From: Pseudobutyrivibrio sp.
GTDB taxonomy: Bacteria; Bacillota; Clostridia; Lachnospirales; Lachnospiraceae
Direction of reading: 5' to 3'
NCBI GenBank assembly: GCA_024697025.1
Contig: JAILGH010000105.1
Coordinates: 1 to 44,444 of the forward strand
Length of the DNA stretch: 44,444 nt
The position numbers and the translations under genes are program-made. Below are positions 1 through 7,258 of this stretch, in pieces (within the stretch, counting starts at the first letter, position 1; every line of letters begins with the position of its first letter). The notes below the pieces were generated by a model. The model was not told where the DNA came from, searched no databases, and worked only from the letters and a program-made list of their open reading frames with translations.

Positions 1-1
1 A

Positions 2-652
2 CTATCAGATGTATTAAGAGATACTAATTTCGGAGATGGTACACTCAATAAGCTTTCATATGGAGCAGCCACAACCTTAGACGTAACAGAGACTGTCTGC
101 GATGTAATAAACGTTGCTGATATGGCCAAGAACATGTATAAGGCAGGTCCACAGGTTAGCGAGAGGCTAGATATATCATCAACTAATGCCGCTGGAGAAA
201 AACAATTTGTAGACAATCCATTTGATGAAGCGGGAAATCTAAAGCCTAATGTTAAGTATACATCGGGCGAATTTGGATATAATTATGAAACAGATGATAT
301 GGGAAGACTTACTAACTGGCAAGCTGATGAGTTACATTTGACAGATAGAACCAGTCGTTTAAAACATGACGCTAATACTCCAGGAAAGTTAGCGGGAGAT
401 CATGCAGGTCACTTGGCAGGCGATCGTTTTGGAGGGTCACCAAAGCTTGACAATTTAGTTTCACAAGATAGTCATGTGAATTTGAGCGATTATAAGAAAA
501 TAGAAAATACATGGGCAGATGCATTAAAAGAAGGTAAAAATGTTAGCACAAATGTTAGTGTTGTTTATGAAGCTAACAGTGTACGTCCATCGAAATTTAT
601 AGTAGACTATAGCATAGATGGTGAATTATTTTCAGCCGAAATATTTAATTGA
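2..652 (+). CDS. Polymorphic toxin, C-terminal nuclease domain (5' partial)
   Basis: The reading frame is open from the left edge, so only the last 216 codons are present; the ATG at 122 is internal. The C-terminal region carries a DHAGH motif (fragment residues 133-137) followed by LAGDRFGGS, DNLV and a SVRPSKFIVDY stretch. This resembles the DNA/RNA non-specific endonuclease domain (Endonuclea_NS_2) at the end of LXG toxins such as Bacillus subtilis YeeF, where the D-x-x-G-H histidine is catalytic. The expected role is an exported toxin that degrades nucleic acid in competing cells; the delivery domain (LXG or other) lies outside the window. The stop overlaps the region just before the YezG-type immunity gene, as expected for a toxin-immunity pair. 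Confident about domain class, not about the N-terminus. Confidence 0.82.
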   Translation, partial: LSDVLRDTNFGDGTLNKLSYGAATTLDVTETVCDVINVADMAKNMYKAGPQVSERLDISSTNAAGEKQFVDNPFDEAGNLKPNVKYTSGEFGYNYETDDMGRLTNWQADELHLTDRTSRLKHDANTPGKLAGDHAGHLAGDRFGGSPKLDNLVSQDSHVNLSDYKKIENTWADALKEGKNVSTNVSVVYEANSVRPSKFIVDYSIDGELFSAEIFN

Positions 653-669
653 TAACTAGGAGGTATGTA

Positions 670-1128
670 ATGTTGTTTGGCAAGAAAAAATCTTTTGAGG
701 ATATGTTTACAGATTTGCAAAAGGATATGATTGAAATTGGGTTGGAATACGTGAACGACAACGCTCAAATGATTTATATTTATTGTTCGTGTGAGGGTAA
801 TACACTTGGTGGAGATATTTTTTATAAGATAAATGATAGAGTATTAAAAAAACATAAGTTAAATGATGCTGGTAATGGATGTGAATATGATGTGTCACTT
901 AATGTGCAAAAACAGGTTTTGCAAATTATAAATGAGGATATACATAAGATTAAAGATTTGTGTGAGTCTAATGGTAGACCTATGCCTACGCAGATAAAAT
1001 TGAAATATGATGTTTTAACGAAAAGTGTTAATGCTGATTATAGTTATGATTTGATATACAGTGATAGTAATGACAAAACATTTGTTGATGCATTTAATGA
1101 ATGGTTTGAAATGGAAAATTCAAACTAG
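670..1128 (+). CDS. YezG-type immunity protein (DUF600 family)
   Basis: A 152-residue acidic cytoplasmic protein with the layout of the YezG/DUF600 family: an N-terminal helical stretch, a central YIYCSCEG strand region, and a C-terminal KLKYDVLTKSVNADYSYDL stretch like the family's D-Y-x-Y-D motif. Family members neutralise the nuclease domain of YeeF-like toxins, so this is the likely cognate immunity protein of the toxin ending at 652. The start was placed at ATG 670 because AGGAGG at 658-663 is 6 nt upstream; a longer frame from TTG 649 overlaps the toxin stop and lacks a site. No membrane segment or signal peptide. Family call is by pattern recognition only. Confidence 0.78.
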   Translation: MLFGKKKSFEDMFTDLQKDMIEIGLEYVNDNAQMIYIYCSCEGNTLGGDIFYKINDRVLKKHKLNDAGNGCEYDVSLNVQKQVLQIINEDIHKIKDLCESNGRPMPTQIKLKYDVLTKSVNADYSYDLIYSDSNDKTFVDAFNEWFEMENSN

Positions 1129-1186
1129 TTTTAGATAAAAAAATTGATTTTTCCCATATACTCGTCAAAATAATGGAGTGGCCTAA

Positions 1187-1576
1187 ATGAAAAATATAAA
1201 TTCCTTTGTGGCAGATAAATATAAAAAGTTAGAATCAGGCTATGTTGAAGTTGAAGATGCTATATATAAAAAGAATGAAATTGGAAATTTATATGTAATG
1301 TCATTGTCATTTGAACAAGAACTCGTATTAAATGAAGGTGTTGATGCATCAGATATTTCCCAATATCCTTTGGAGGATATTCTTGATAGGTATAATTGTT
1401 ATATTTCAGATTTTTTTGCTGAACTGAATAAGCAAGGTTCAGAAACCTGTTATTTGGAATTTGCGTCTTCCAATTTGGATGATTTAAGGAATCTTAGGAC
1501 GATTATAGGAAGGCATGTCTATAATAAAGATATTGAGAGAGATGGTTTGGTTTTCGCTGAGTTAATTGTAGAATAA
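1187..1576 (+). CDS. Hypothetical protein in toxin-immunity locus
   Basis: A 129-residue acidic protein that I do not recognise. It has no membrane segment or signal peptide; helical segments alternate with short strands, and it ends in a hydrophobic LVFAELIVE strand. It starts at ATG 1187 after a GGAGTG-like site. It lies 58 nt behind the YezG-type gene and ahead of a strong terminator, so it is probably the last gene of the toxin operon. Its size, acidity and position fit a second immunity protein, but that is inference from context. Confidence 0.6.
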   Translation: MKNINSFVADKYKKLESGYVEVEDAIYKKNEIGNLYVMSLSFEQELVLNEGVDASDISQYPLEDILDRYNCYISDFFAELNKQGSETCYLEFASSNLDDLRNLRTIIGRHVYNKDIERDGLVFAELIVE

Positions 1577-1583
1577 AAAGTAT

Positions 1584-1615
1584 AAACTGCAAAGTCGTTA
1601 GACTTTGCAGTTTTT
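1584..1615 (+). terminator. Rho-independent terminator of the toxin-immunity operon
   Basis: Perfect 13-bp stem (AAACTGCAAAGTC, 1584-1596; loop GTTA; GACTTTGCAGTTT, 1601-1613) that runs into a short T tract 8 nt after the preceding stop. The stem is symmetrical and could also work on the other strand. Confidence 0.85.
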
Positions 1616-1636
1616 GCAAAATGGACAGATAAAATA

Positions 1637-2341
1637 ATGAGAGATGATTTTAACAATCAAGAAATTTATGAAAAACTAATAGAAAAAGATAATACAGAAT
1701 TAGAGCATTACAAAGAATTGATTCAAAAGGCAATTCAACTTAACGGTCCAGATAGTAGAGGTGTTAAAAATGGATATATTATTTTAAATACTTCCTACCA
1801 ACGCGTGGTTAACACAATGTATTCAGCAGGCTATGCCATTAAAGAAATCAAAGAAATCTTTAAAGAATTATTGGTTAATTATGTAAATATTTGGAGTAGC
1901 GAAAGTGGATATATTGAATTAGTTAAAGTGATATCATTAGCGGTTTTATTGGGCTTCAATTCGGAAGATATAAAAACATTAGAAGATCGACTAGTAGAGG
2001 AAAAGTTTGACGATTGTATTATAAACTTTTTGATTAAGTCAATTGATGCTTCTTGGGGTTTCAATGGTAATAACTATGAATATTCAGTTTATGAATGTTT
2101 GGGAGATGCTATTAATAGTGTTCAGGTTTCAGATGATTTATTAAAAGATTATCTAGAAAAAAAGTGGTACAAAATTCATAAAGAATGCTCTTGGTATGAT
2201 ATTCACAAAAAGAGTCCAGAACTATATGCTGGTTATTGGAGTTTTGAAGCAGGGGCAGTTGCCAAGATACTTGGAGTTGACGATTCATCATTAAAAGATG
2301 AGCAATATTATCCATATGATTTAGTTCACTTTGAAGGATAA
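1637..2341 (+). CDS. PoNi-type immunity protein (DUF1910/DUF1911)
   Basis: A 234-residue, all-helical acidic protein. The C-terminal part (about residues 165-234), with a WYDIHKKSPE stretch, then GYWSFEAGAVAKILG and finally YYPYDLVHF, matches the DUF1911 half of PoNi proteins. The N-terminal half (residues 1-130) fits DUF1910. PoNi proteins neutralise PoNe-type DNase effectors. No PoNe toxin is visible here, so it looks like an orphan immunity gene kept in a toxin locus. It follows a terminator and has no convincing Shine-Dalgarno sequence before ATG 1637. Domain assignment is from remembered family signatures. Confidence 0.75.
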   Translation: MRDDFNNQEIYEKLIEKDNTELEHYKELIQKAIQLNGPDSRGVKNGYIILNTSYQRVVNTMYSAGYAIKEIKEIFKELLVNYVNIWSSESGYIELVKVISLAVLLGFNSEDIKTLEDRLVEEKFDDCIINFLIKSIDASWGFNGNNYEYSVYECLGDAINSVQVSDDLLKDYLEKKWYKIHKECSWYDIHKKSPELYAGYWSFEAGAVAKILGVDDSSLKDEQYYPYDLVHFEG

Positions 2342-2363
2342 GAAGGATAAAGAGTTTTAAATG

Positions 2364-2425
2364 TGTTATAATGTTCATTAGTATTTGTGCAAAATATTAG
2401 CACAGTACTAGTGATATTAATATCA
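2364..2425 (+). promoter_or_regulatory. Extended -10 promoter and palindromes ahead of the 95-aa membrane protein
   Basis: TGTTATAAT at 2364-2372 is an extended -10 box without a clear -35. The leader holds an imperfect hairpin (TGTGC and GCACA, about 2386-2404) and a perfect 14-bp palindrome TGATATTAATATCA at 2412-2425, 20 nt before the start codon. The palindrome could be an operator. Confidence 0.45.
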
Positions 2426-2444
2426 AAGGAAGGATGGAAGAATA

Positions 2445-2732
2445 ATGGAAAACACAAATCAAACACCAAACGAGAATCAAGCACCAAATGTATTTGATGA
2501 AGAAGCTGAAAAGAAAATGGAAAAGCAGGTAAAGCTTTCATTTATTGCGAGTATTTGTCTTATTATAGTTGCTTTATTAGGTACATATTACGCTTCAATC
2601 ATTACACTTTTGTTAGCTGCATTTAATGTAAATGCATTAAAAGTTGAAAGATTTAAGAAGGATGCAACTAGAAACCTAATTCTTTTAGGAATTTCTTTTT
2701 TGATTGCAATTATTAAAATAATAACTAGATAG
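2445..2732 (+). CDS. Small two-helix membrane protein
   Basis: A 95-residue protein with a polar, Asn/Glu-rich N-terminus (1-27) and two hydrophobic segments (about 31-62 and 76-93) split by a basic VERFKKDATRN loop. This predicts a helical hairpin with both ends on the same side. I do not recognise the family. It starts at ATG 2445 after a GGAAGGATGG-like site, has its own putative promoter and is followed by a terminator, so it appears monocistronic. Its place behind immunity genes suggests, weakly, a membrane immunity role. Confidence 0.62.
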   Translation: MENTNQTPNENQAPNVFDEEAEKKMEKQVKLSFIASICLIIVALLGTYYASIITLLLAAFNVNALKVERFKKDATRNLILLGISFLIAIIKIITR

Positions 2733-2741
2733 GCTATTAAC

Positions 2742-2771
2742 GAACAGGTTCTTAAAGGAGCCTGTTCTTTT
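2742..2771 (+). terminator. Rho-independent terminator
   Basis: GAACAGG (2742-2748) pairs with CCTGTTC (2761-2767) and is followed by TTTTG. It lies 9 nt after the stop of the two-helix membrane protein. Confidence 0.7.
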
Positions 2772-2794
2772 GTTATAGTTTTTAAGGAGTGAAT

Positions 2795-3451
2795 ATGAAC
2801 AAAGGTAAAACACATTATGAATTTAAGTTTAGTACTGATGCAAAAACAGCAGATGAAATAGTTAAATCATGGTTGCAAGCAAATAAGTTTAATCTGATAA
2901 ACAAGTATGATGAAGAATTTTACTTCTTTAATGATCCTTTATTGTATGGAAAACGAGGATTTCAATACAAGATAGATGGGCAGACAATTAGTGTAGATGC
3001 ATGGACAATAGGTGTTGGTAAAAAGTTTTATATGCTTGATTCAGGGGCTATGAACAATATGGCAGGGGATAGCTATAAAAGCATTTTACAGACACTTTTT
3101 AACAAAATATGCGAGACTAAGGATATTACAGAATCAGAGAATATGAATGAAGCACAAGTTGAAGGCGCAGATAATAATGTAAGTGCGCAATTTACTAAAG
3201 AATTTGAGAATGAGAACTATGCTAAGCGCGAGAAGCTTTGTTTGGCGGGCTTTATTCTTTCAATTGTAGGTGTAATATTACCTTTTTTGGGAGTTTCATT
3301 CGGAATAATAATTTATATATTAGTATACTGTTTGGCAGGACAGGGTCTGTCTACGCCTAAAAAGAAATTGGCTATAGCAGCCATAATAATAAATACGCTA
3401 GCATTTATAATTCTTGTAGTATCATATTTAGCATTGCTTTATGCTCATTAA
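2795..3451 (+). CDS. Hypothetical protein with C-terminal membrane hairpin
   Basis: A 218-residue protein. Residues 1-110 form a soluble alpha/beta domain with several aromatic strands (EEFYFFNDPLLYG, KKFYMLDS). A polar linker follows (about 110-145). Two hydrophobic helices (about 148-178 and 188-215) flank a GLSTPKKK loop, an arrangement like DUF4190-type small membrane domains. The start is ATG 2795, 5 nt after AAGGAG; the in-frame GTG at 2789 overlaps that site and was rejected. No specific function is visible. It is the last gene of the locus. Confidence 0.62.
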   Translation: MNKGKTHYEFKFSTDAKTADEIVKSWLQANKFNLINKYDEEFYFFNDPLLYGKRGFQYKIDGQTISVDAWTIGVGKKFYMLDSGAMNNMAGDSYKSILQTLFNKICETKDITESENMNEAQVEGADNNVSAQFTKEFENENYAKREKLCLAGFILSIVGVILPFLGVSFGIIIYILVYCLAGQGLSTPKKKLAIAAIIINTLAFIILVVSYLALLYAH

Positions 3452-3511
3452 ATTAGACACTAACGTGATTTAATGAGATTTGGAGAATATATGTGAAAAG
3501 AGGAGAACCAC

Positions 3512-3559
3512 ATGAAAAACACAAAGATTTTAGCAGTCTTCATGGCACTAAGAGTGTGA
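3512..3559 (+). pseudogene. Remnant of a gene start (signal-peptide-like, 15 codons)
   Basis: GAGGAGAA (about 3500-3507) precedes ATG 3512, and the first codons read MKNTKILAVFMALRV before TGA at 3557. A good ribosome binding site plus a basic-then-hydrophobic start looks like the beginning of a secreted or lipoprotein gene whose body has been deleted. Downstream there is only the tRNA terminator. It could also be chance. Confidence 0.35.
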
Positions 3560-3599
3560 GAATAGAAATCGGTGAGAATCTGATGAATAAAAATGATTA

Positions 3600-3630
3600 A
3601 TAAAAACGCCTAGGCACTTGCCTAGGCGTT
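3600..3630 (-). terminator. Terminator of the tRNA-Glu transcript
   Basis: An 11-bp perfect stem (AACGCCTAGGC at 3605-3615 and its complement at 3620-3630) with a 4-nt loop. Read on the minus strand it is followed by TTTTTATTAAT, so it ends the minus-strand tRNA transcript 14 nt past the gene. Confidence 0.85.
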
Positions 3631-3643
3631 AAATCATTATTAG

Positions 3644-3715
3644 CAGCTCGTAGCGGAATCGAACCGCTGTTTTCGCCGTGAGAGGGCGACGTCTTAACCG
3701 CTTGACCAACGAGCC
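3644..3715 (-). tRNA. tRNA-Glu (anticodon CUC)
   Basis: Read on the minus strand, a 72-nt cloverleaf: acceptor GGCTCGT pairs with ACGAGCT (one G-U at the end), discriminator G, D-arm with GGTCAAGCGGTTA, anticodon stem TCGCC/GGCGA around loop CTCTCAC, and T-arm with GGTTCGATTCC. The anticodon CTC is complementary to 3680-3682 and reads GAG (Glu). The 3' CCA is not encoded. The sequence closely follows the usual Firmicute tRNA-Glu pattern. Confidence 0.95.
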
Positions 3716-3753
3716 ATATATTGTGTTGCTGTAACTTACCAGCAACGAAATAT

Positions 3754-3782
3754 ATATTACTATGGCATGGCCTTTAAGTCAA
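3754..3782 (-). promoter_or_regulatory. Promoter of tRNA-Glu
   Basis: On the minus strand TTGACT (3782-3777) and TAATAT (3759-3754) are 17 nt apart, about 39 nt upstream of the mature tRNA. The -35 box overlaps the last codons of the upstream EAL gene. The leader between promoter and tRNA holds a GTTGCTG/CAGCAAC hairpin (about 3724-3746) that RNase P processing would remove. Confidence 0.7.
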
Positions 3783-5677
3783 GGGGATTTTGAATATTCT
3801 TTTAAAAAATCTTTAATTGGTAGCGGTGGGTTAAAATACATGCCCTGCAGCAGGTCGCAACCGCACCTTTCCATGGCCTGTGCAAGCTCCTCTGATTCAA
3901 TACCTTCAGCGGTTACAGAGTAGCCAGTTTCCTTAAATGCCTCTATCATCTTTGGCACGATAACACCAGGGTTATTTCCGTATTCCCATACAAGAGACAT
4001 ATCTAGCTTGATATTGACGAAAGGATATCTCTTTAGGCGAGCTATATTAGAGTAGCCAGTTCCGTAGTCGTCAACCACCAGATTAAAGCCTTTCTTCTGC
4101 AAATCGAGAATTTGGCCGGCCATCAGTTGTTCATCAACCATGGCAGCTTCAGTAAGCTCCAAGTGAATCTTATCTGGTGTGAGGCCGTACTGCTCTAGGA
4201 TTTCCTCAAATCTAGTTGCCAGACTATGCTGCATAAACTGGATTGTAGAGACATTTACATTAATCCACTGCAAGCCCATAGCAGCAATGTCGTTTTCTTT
4301 TATAAACTTACAGGTCTTTTCAAACATCTGCTCGCCAAGGAGAGTGATGTGACCGTTGTGCTCAGCAATGGGAATAAACAGCCCAGGAGAGATTACGTTA
4401 CCATCTCTGTCGCGAATCCTGCAGAGGGCCTCAGCGCCCACCAATTCTCTTGTATGTACATCAACTATAGGCTGCAAAAAGACCTCGGTTTCCTTGTGCT
4501 CTAGAGCATATTCAAGGCACCGCTTAACTTCAATAAGTTTTTCTGTTTCAAGAATCGTATTCTCATCGATTACTGTACAATTCTTGTGTCTGTCATTATC
4601 AAATTTAACAAGTTCATGTATGATGGTAGGCAGAATGCTATCAGTCTCTACGTTGACTAAATCAAAATCGCTTGTCACCACTCCAATTTCCAGATAAACT
4701 TCCGCATTGTTAGAAACCCATGGTTCCTTAAATCTATCTAGCAATTGTTCCTTAATCTCTAGGAGACGCTCATTATCTTTTCCTAAAAGGACGAATCGCC
4801 CATTTCTATAATAGAAGGACAGTACGTCAGTATAGTTTTTAAGGAGATACCGGCCAATGATCATGATGGCTTCGTCCATTTGGCTAGGGCCATAGACCTC
4901 TCTTGCTTCGCCATAGTTTTTAACGATAAAGGCCATAATGTAGTGCTCTTTAATGGTATTTTTCTCAGAAAGCATAGAGCGCAGAGCCTCTGATGTAAAA
5001 AGGTTTGAACGCTTATCCAGGTAAAAATCAGGGTTCATAAATACCAGATTAATCAAAAGCACAGCCATTACGCAGAATGTGTCAAATATAAGCACCTGTG
5101 GGAAGAATATTCTAAATAGCAGTCCAATGAGAATCGTGAAATTATATAAAAATACACAGACTGCCTCACGCTTTCTGCGGAGCCTGTCCTTGTGAACAAT
5201 CAAATCATAGAAGGTCAGTGCCAAGAAATAGAAGTAGCAGACATAGATAATGTCATAGTAAGGCCCGCGAACATAGCCCGCCTCTGTGATTGCAAAAACA
5301 GCACCAGTCCAAGGGGAGCTAAGGACTATAATTTCAGAAATTATAATAGGGATATCTTTGATAAATGCCCTAAGCCTATGGGTATAAGGGTCCAGCCTAA
5401 AAATATTGCTGGTGATGGAATAGAACATCTTTATACGAATAAGCAGGGATACAAAATAGAGCATATTTAAGGCAACTACCAGAGAATGTGGCAGCTGACG
5501 ATAATTCTGATCTGCATAAGAGGCAAGGATGTCTGTAACAATAACGACGGCCTCAACAACCATCAAACCAACGAAGCAGCGATTGATTCGTATTGGCAAT
5601 CGTTTGAGAGTGAAATAGTAAAAAAGCAGAATCCACAATATTAAGATGCTAGGTATTACATAATTGTATGACCACAT
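3779..5677 (-). CDS. Membrane EAL-domain c-di-GMP phosphodiesterase with degenerate GGDEF
   Basis: A 632-residue protein. Residues 1-215 carry six to seven hydrophobic segments (sensor or anchor). Residues 240-365 resemble a GGDEF domain in which the signature is replaced by RNGRF (291-295), so no cyclase activity is expected. Residues 385-625 form an EAL domain with every key residue in place: E416 (EAL), N475, E507 (ELTE), D536/D537 (DDYGTG), K557 (IKLD), E591 (TAEGIE) and Q611. Such domains hydrolyse c-di-GMP to pGpG. The start ATG follows AGGTGG on the minus strand. It stands alone upstream of tRNA-Glu, with no terminator visible between. An HD-GYP protein elsewhere in the window may act on the same messenger. 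Confidence 0.93.
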   Translation of the reverse strand: MWSYNYVIPSILILWILLFYYFTLKRLPIRINRCFVGLMVVEAVVIVTDILASYADQNYRQLPHSLVVALNMLYFVSLLIRIKMFYSITSNIFRLDPYTHRLRAFIKDIPIIISEIIVLSSPWTGAVFAITEAGYVRGPYYDIIYVCYFYFLALTFYDLIVHKDRLRRKREAVCVFLYNFTILIGLLFRIFFPQVLIFDTFCVMAVLLINLVFMNPDFYLDKRSNLFTSEALRSMLSEKNTIKEHYIMAFIVKNYGEAREVYGPSQMDEAIMIIGRYLLKNYTDVLSFYYRNGRFVLLGKDNERLLEIKEQLLDRFKEPWVSNNAEVYLEIGVVTSDFDLVNVETDSILPTIIHELVKFDNDRHKNCTVIDENTILETEKLIEVKRCLEYALEHKETEVFLQPIVDVHTRELVGAEALCRIRDRDGNVISPGLFIPIAEHNGHITLLGEQMFEKTCKFIKENDIAAMGLQWINVNVSTIQFMQHSLATRFEEILEQYGLTPDKIHLELTEAAMVDEQLMAGQILDLQKKGFNLVVDDYGTGYSNIARLKRYPFVNIKLDMSLVWEYGNNPGVIVPKMIEAFKETGYSVTAEGIESEELAQAMERCGCDLLQGMYFNPPLPIKDFLKEYSKSP

Positions 5678-5790
5678 ACAACCACCTGAGCCTTCCCTCC
5701 CTTATAGCCTCATTTTACGAAAATCCAGCCCTCAATCCAATGAAATATCTGTGAAAAATGCTTTGGACATAAAAAATTTAAAAAATAATG

Positions 5791-5855
5791 TTGACAAGCT
5801 ACGGCAGTCGTAGTATAGTTACTACATCAGATGAAGTACCACGTCGGACGTGGTA
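5791..5855 (+). promoter_or_regulatory. padR operon promoter with two dyads
   Basis: TTGACA (5791-5796) and TATAGT (5814-5819) are 17 nt apart. The inverted repeat CTACG-N5-CGTAG (5799-5813) fills the spacer, where bound repressor would block RNA polymerase. Just downstream lies a second dyad, TACCACGTC-G-GACGTGGTA (5837-5855), either an operator or a leader hairpin. Autorepression by the encoded PadR protein is the natural reading but is inferred. Confidence 0.75.
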
Positions 5856-5897
5856 TCTGAAAGACATTAAAGAAAAATTTTTCTAGATGGAGGAAAG

Positions 5898-5954
5898 ATG
5901 AATAATAATTTTAAGCCAGCAAAAGCTTGGCAGTACAAGAGAAAGGAGAAATAA
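5898..5954 (+). CDS. Putative 18-residue leader peptide
   Basis: ATG 5898 follows GGAGG (5889-5893) at 4 nt and opens a frame reading MNNNFKPAKAWQYKRKEK before TAA at 5952. The peptide is strongly basic. Its last codons contain AAGGAG (5943-5948), the ribosome binding site of padR, whose ATG is 4 nt past the leader stop. Translation of the leader would therefore be coupled to padR. It may be a real leader peptide, the stub of a longer ancestral gene, or chance. Confidence 0.5.
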   Translation: MNNNFKPAKAWQYKRKEK

Positions 5955-5957
5955 CGC

Positions 5958-6296
5958 ATGGGGGAAATAAGTAGTGATGTTATTCGTGGTTATAATGACA
6001 CTATGATTCTTAGCATCCTCATCAGGGAGCCTTCGTATGGGTATGAAATTTCAAAGCAGATTAAAAAGATTTCCGATGAGAAGTACATCATTAAAGAGAC
6101 AACACTTTATTCTGCATTCACACGAATGGAAAAGAACGGATACATAGAATCATTTGTTGCAAACCAGGATTTAGAGGGTAATGGAAAGAAGAGAACTTAC
6201 TACCGAGTCACAGACGCTGGCAGAGAATATTACGCTAGCAAATGTGAAGAGTGGGACTTAACCAAAGAAGTTATTGAGCATTTTATTATCAAGTAG
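5958..6296 (+). CDS. PadR family transcriptional regulator
   Basis: A 112-residue protein with the PadR winged-helix signature: MILSILIREPSYGYEI (helix 1-2), KETTLYSAFTRMEKNGYIES (recognition helix and wing) and KKRTYYRVTDAGREYY. PadR proteins are usually repressors of membrane or efflux genes and often respond to envelope-active compounds. It begins the operon with the HAAS and DUF4097 genes (11 nt to the next gene). The dyad between its -35 and -10 boxes suggests autoregulation. Confident about family; the inducer is unknown. Confidence 0.95.
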   Translation: MGEISSDVIRGYNDTMILSILIREPSYGYEISKQIKKISDEKYIIKETTLYSAFTRMEKNGYIESFVANQDLEGNGKKRTYYRVTDAGREYYASKCEEWDLTKEVIEHFIIK

Positions 6297-6307
6297 AGGA
6301 GAAGAAA

Positions 6308-7258
6308 ATGGATACAATAAAAGATTATCTTGAAGCAATGTTTGCTAGCATGCCAAATACAGCAGAAGTTAGAAAAGCTAAATCTGAACTTCTTAGTATG
6401 ATGGAAGATAAATACAATGAAATGATAGCAGACGGAATTAGTGAAAATACAGCAGTAGGTACAGTTATTTCTGAGTTTGGTAACCTAGATGAATTGGCTG
6501 ATGATTTAGGTCTTACCAAGGAAGTTGAAGTAGTTAAGGAGCAGCACGCTGACAACAGACGTCTTGTATCATCAGATGAGATTCAAGGATTCCTTGCTAC
6601 AGAGTCTAAGAACGCATGGAGAATTGGTATTGGAGTTCTCCTTTGCATAACATGTGTAATTTATCCAATGTTATTGCAGAACAAATTTGGCCCTTGTGGA
6701 ATGTTCCTTTCAATTGGTGTAGCTGTTGCATTATTTGTATTCAGCGGTTTTTCAAGACAGGAATGGGAGTACATTCAAAAAGAGCCATGCCGCATTGATT
6801 TAAACACAGCAGAGGCAGTTCGCGCCCAGCGCAAGTCATTTAAGTCAATCAGAGCTCTTTTGACATCCGTTGGCGTTTTACTTTGCGCAACATGTTTTGT
6901 TCCTGCAATTGTTACGCATGAAGGTCCATTATCAGGCGGTTTATTATTTGTCTTTATAGGTTTAGGAGTATTCCTCTTCGTATATACGAATGTTATCAAT
7001 AGTAGCTACGACCAGGTGCTTGGCATCAACGATGGTCGTACAATCAGTGGCAGATATGGTAAAGAGCCAGAAGAGAATCGTGTTTTTATCAACAAGAAGG
7101 CTGAAGCTGTTATGTCAGTTTATCGCCCAACAGTAATTTGCATATACTTGATTCTCAGCTTTTTAACTATGGCTTGGCATCTTACATGGCTGATATTCCC
7201 TGTGGCTGCCGTAATTAGAAAAATATTGAACATTGCGTTAACAGAGGAGGAAGAATAA
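6308..7258 (+). CDS. HAAS (DUF1700-like) domain membrane protein
   Basis: A 316-residue protein. Residues 1-75 match the HAAS/permease-prefix signature: a helical domain with AKSELLSMMEDKYNEM and then GTVISEFGNLDELADDLGL. About six hydrophobic segments follow (roughly 98-145, 175-225 and 270-308). HAAS proteins are typically encoded next to PadR regulators and are taken to be membrane partners of the regulated response. It sits 11 nt behind padR, and its stop abuts the start of the next gene (TAAATG), so translation is coupled. Family is well supported; biochemical role unknown. Confidence 0.85.
   Translation: MDTIKDYLEAMFASMPNTAEVRKAKSELLSMMEDKYNEMIADGISENTAVGTVISEFGNLDELADDLGLTKEVEVVKEQHADNRRLVSSDEIQGFLATESKNAWRIGIGVLLCITCVIYPMLLQNKFGPCGMFLSIGVAVALFVFSGFSRQEWEYIQKEPCRIDLNTAEAVRAQRKSFKSIRALLTSVGVLLCATCFVPAIVTHEGPLSGGLLFVFIGLGVFLFVYTNVINSSYDQVLGINDGRTISGRYGKEPEENRVFINKKAEAVMSVYRPTVICIYLILSFLTMAWHLTWLIFPVAAVIRKILNIALTEEEE

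Noticed and set aside
4356-4697. Plus-strand frame inside the EAL gene
   Set aside because: It is antisense to the conserved EAL domain and is a codon-bias shadow.
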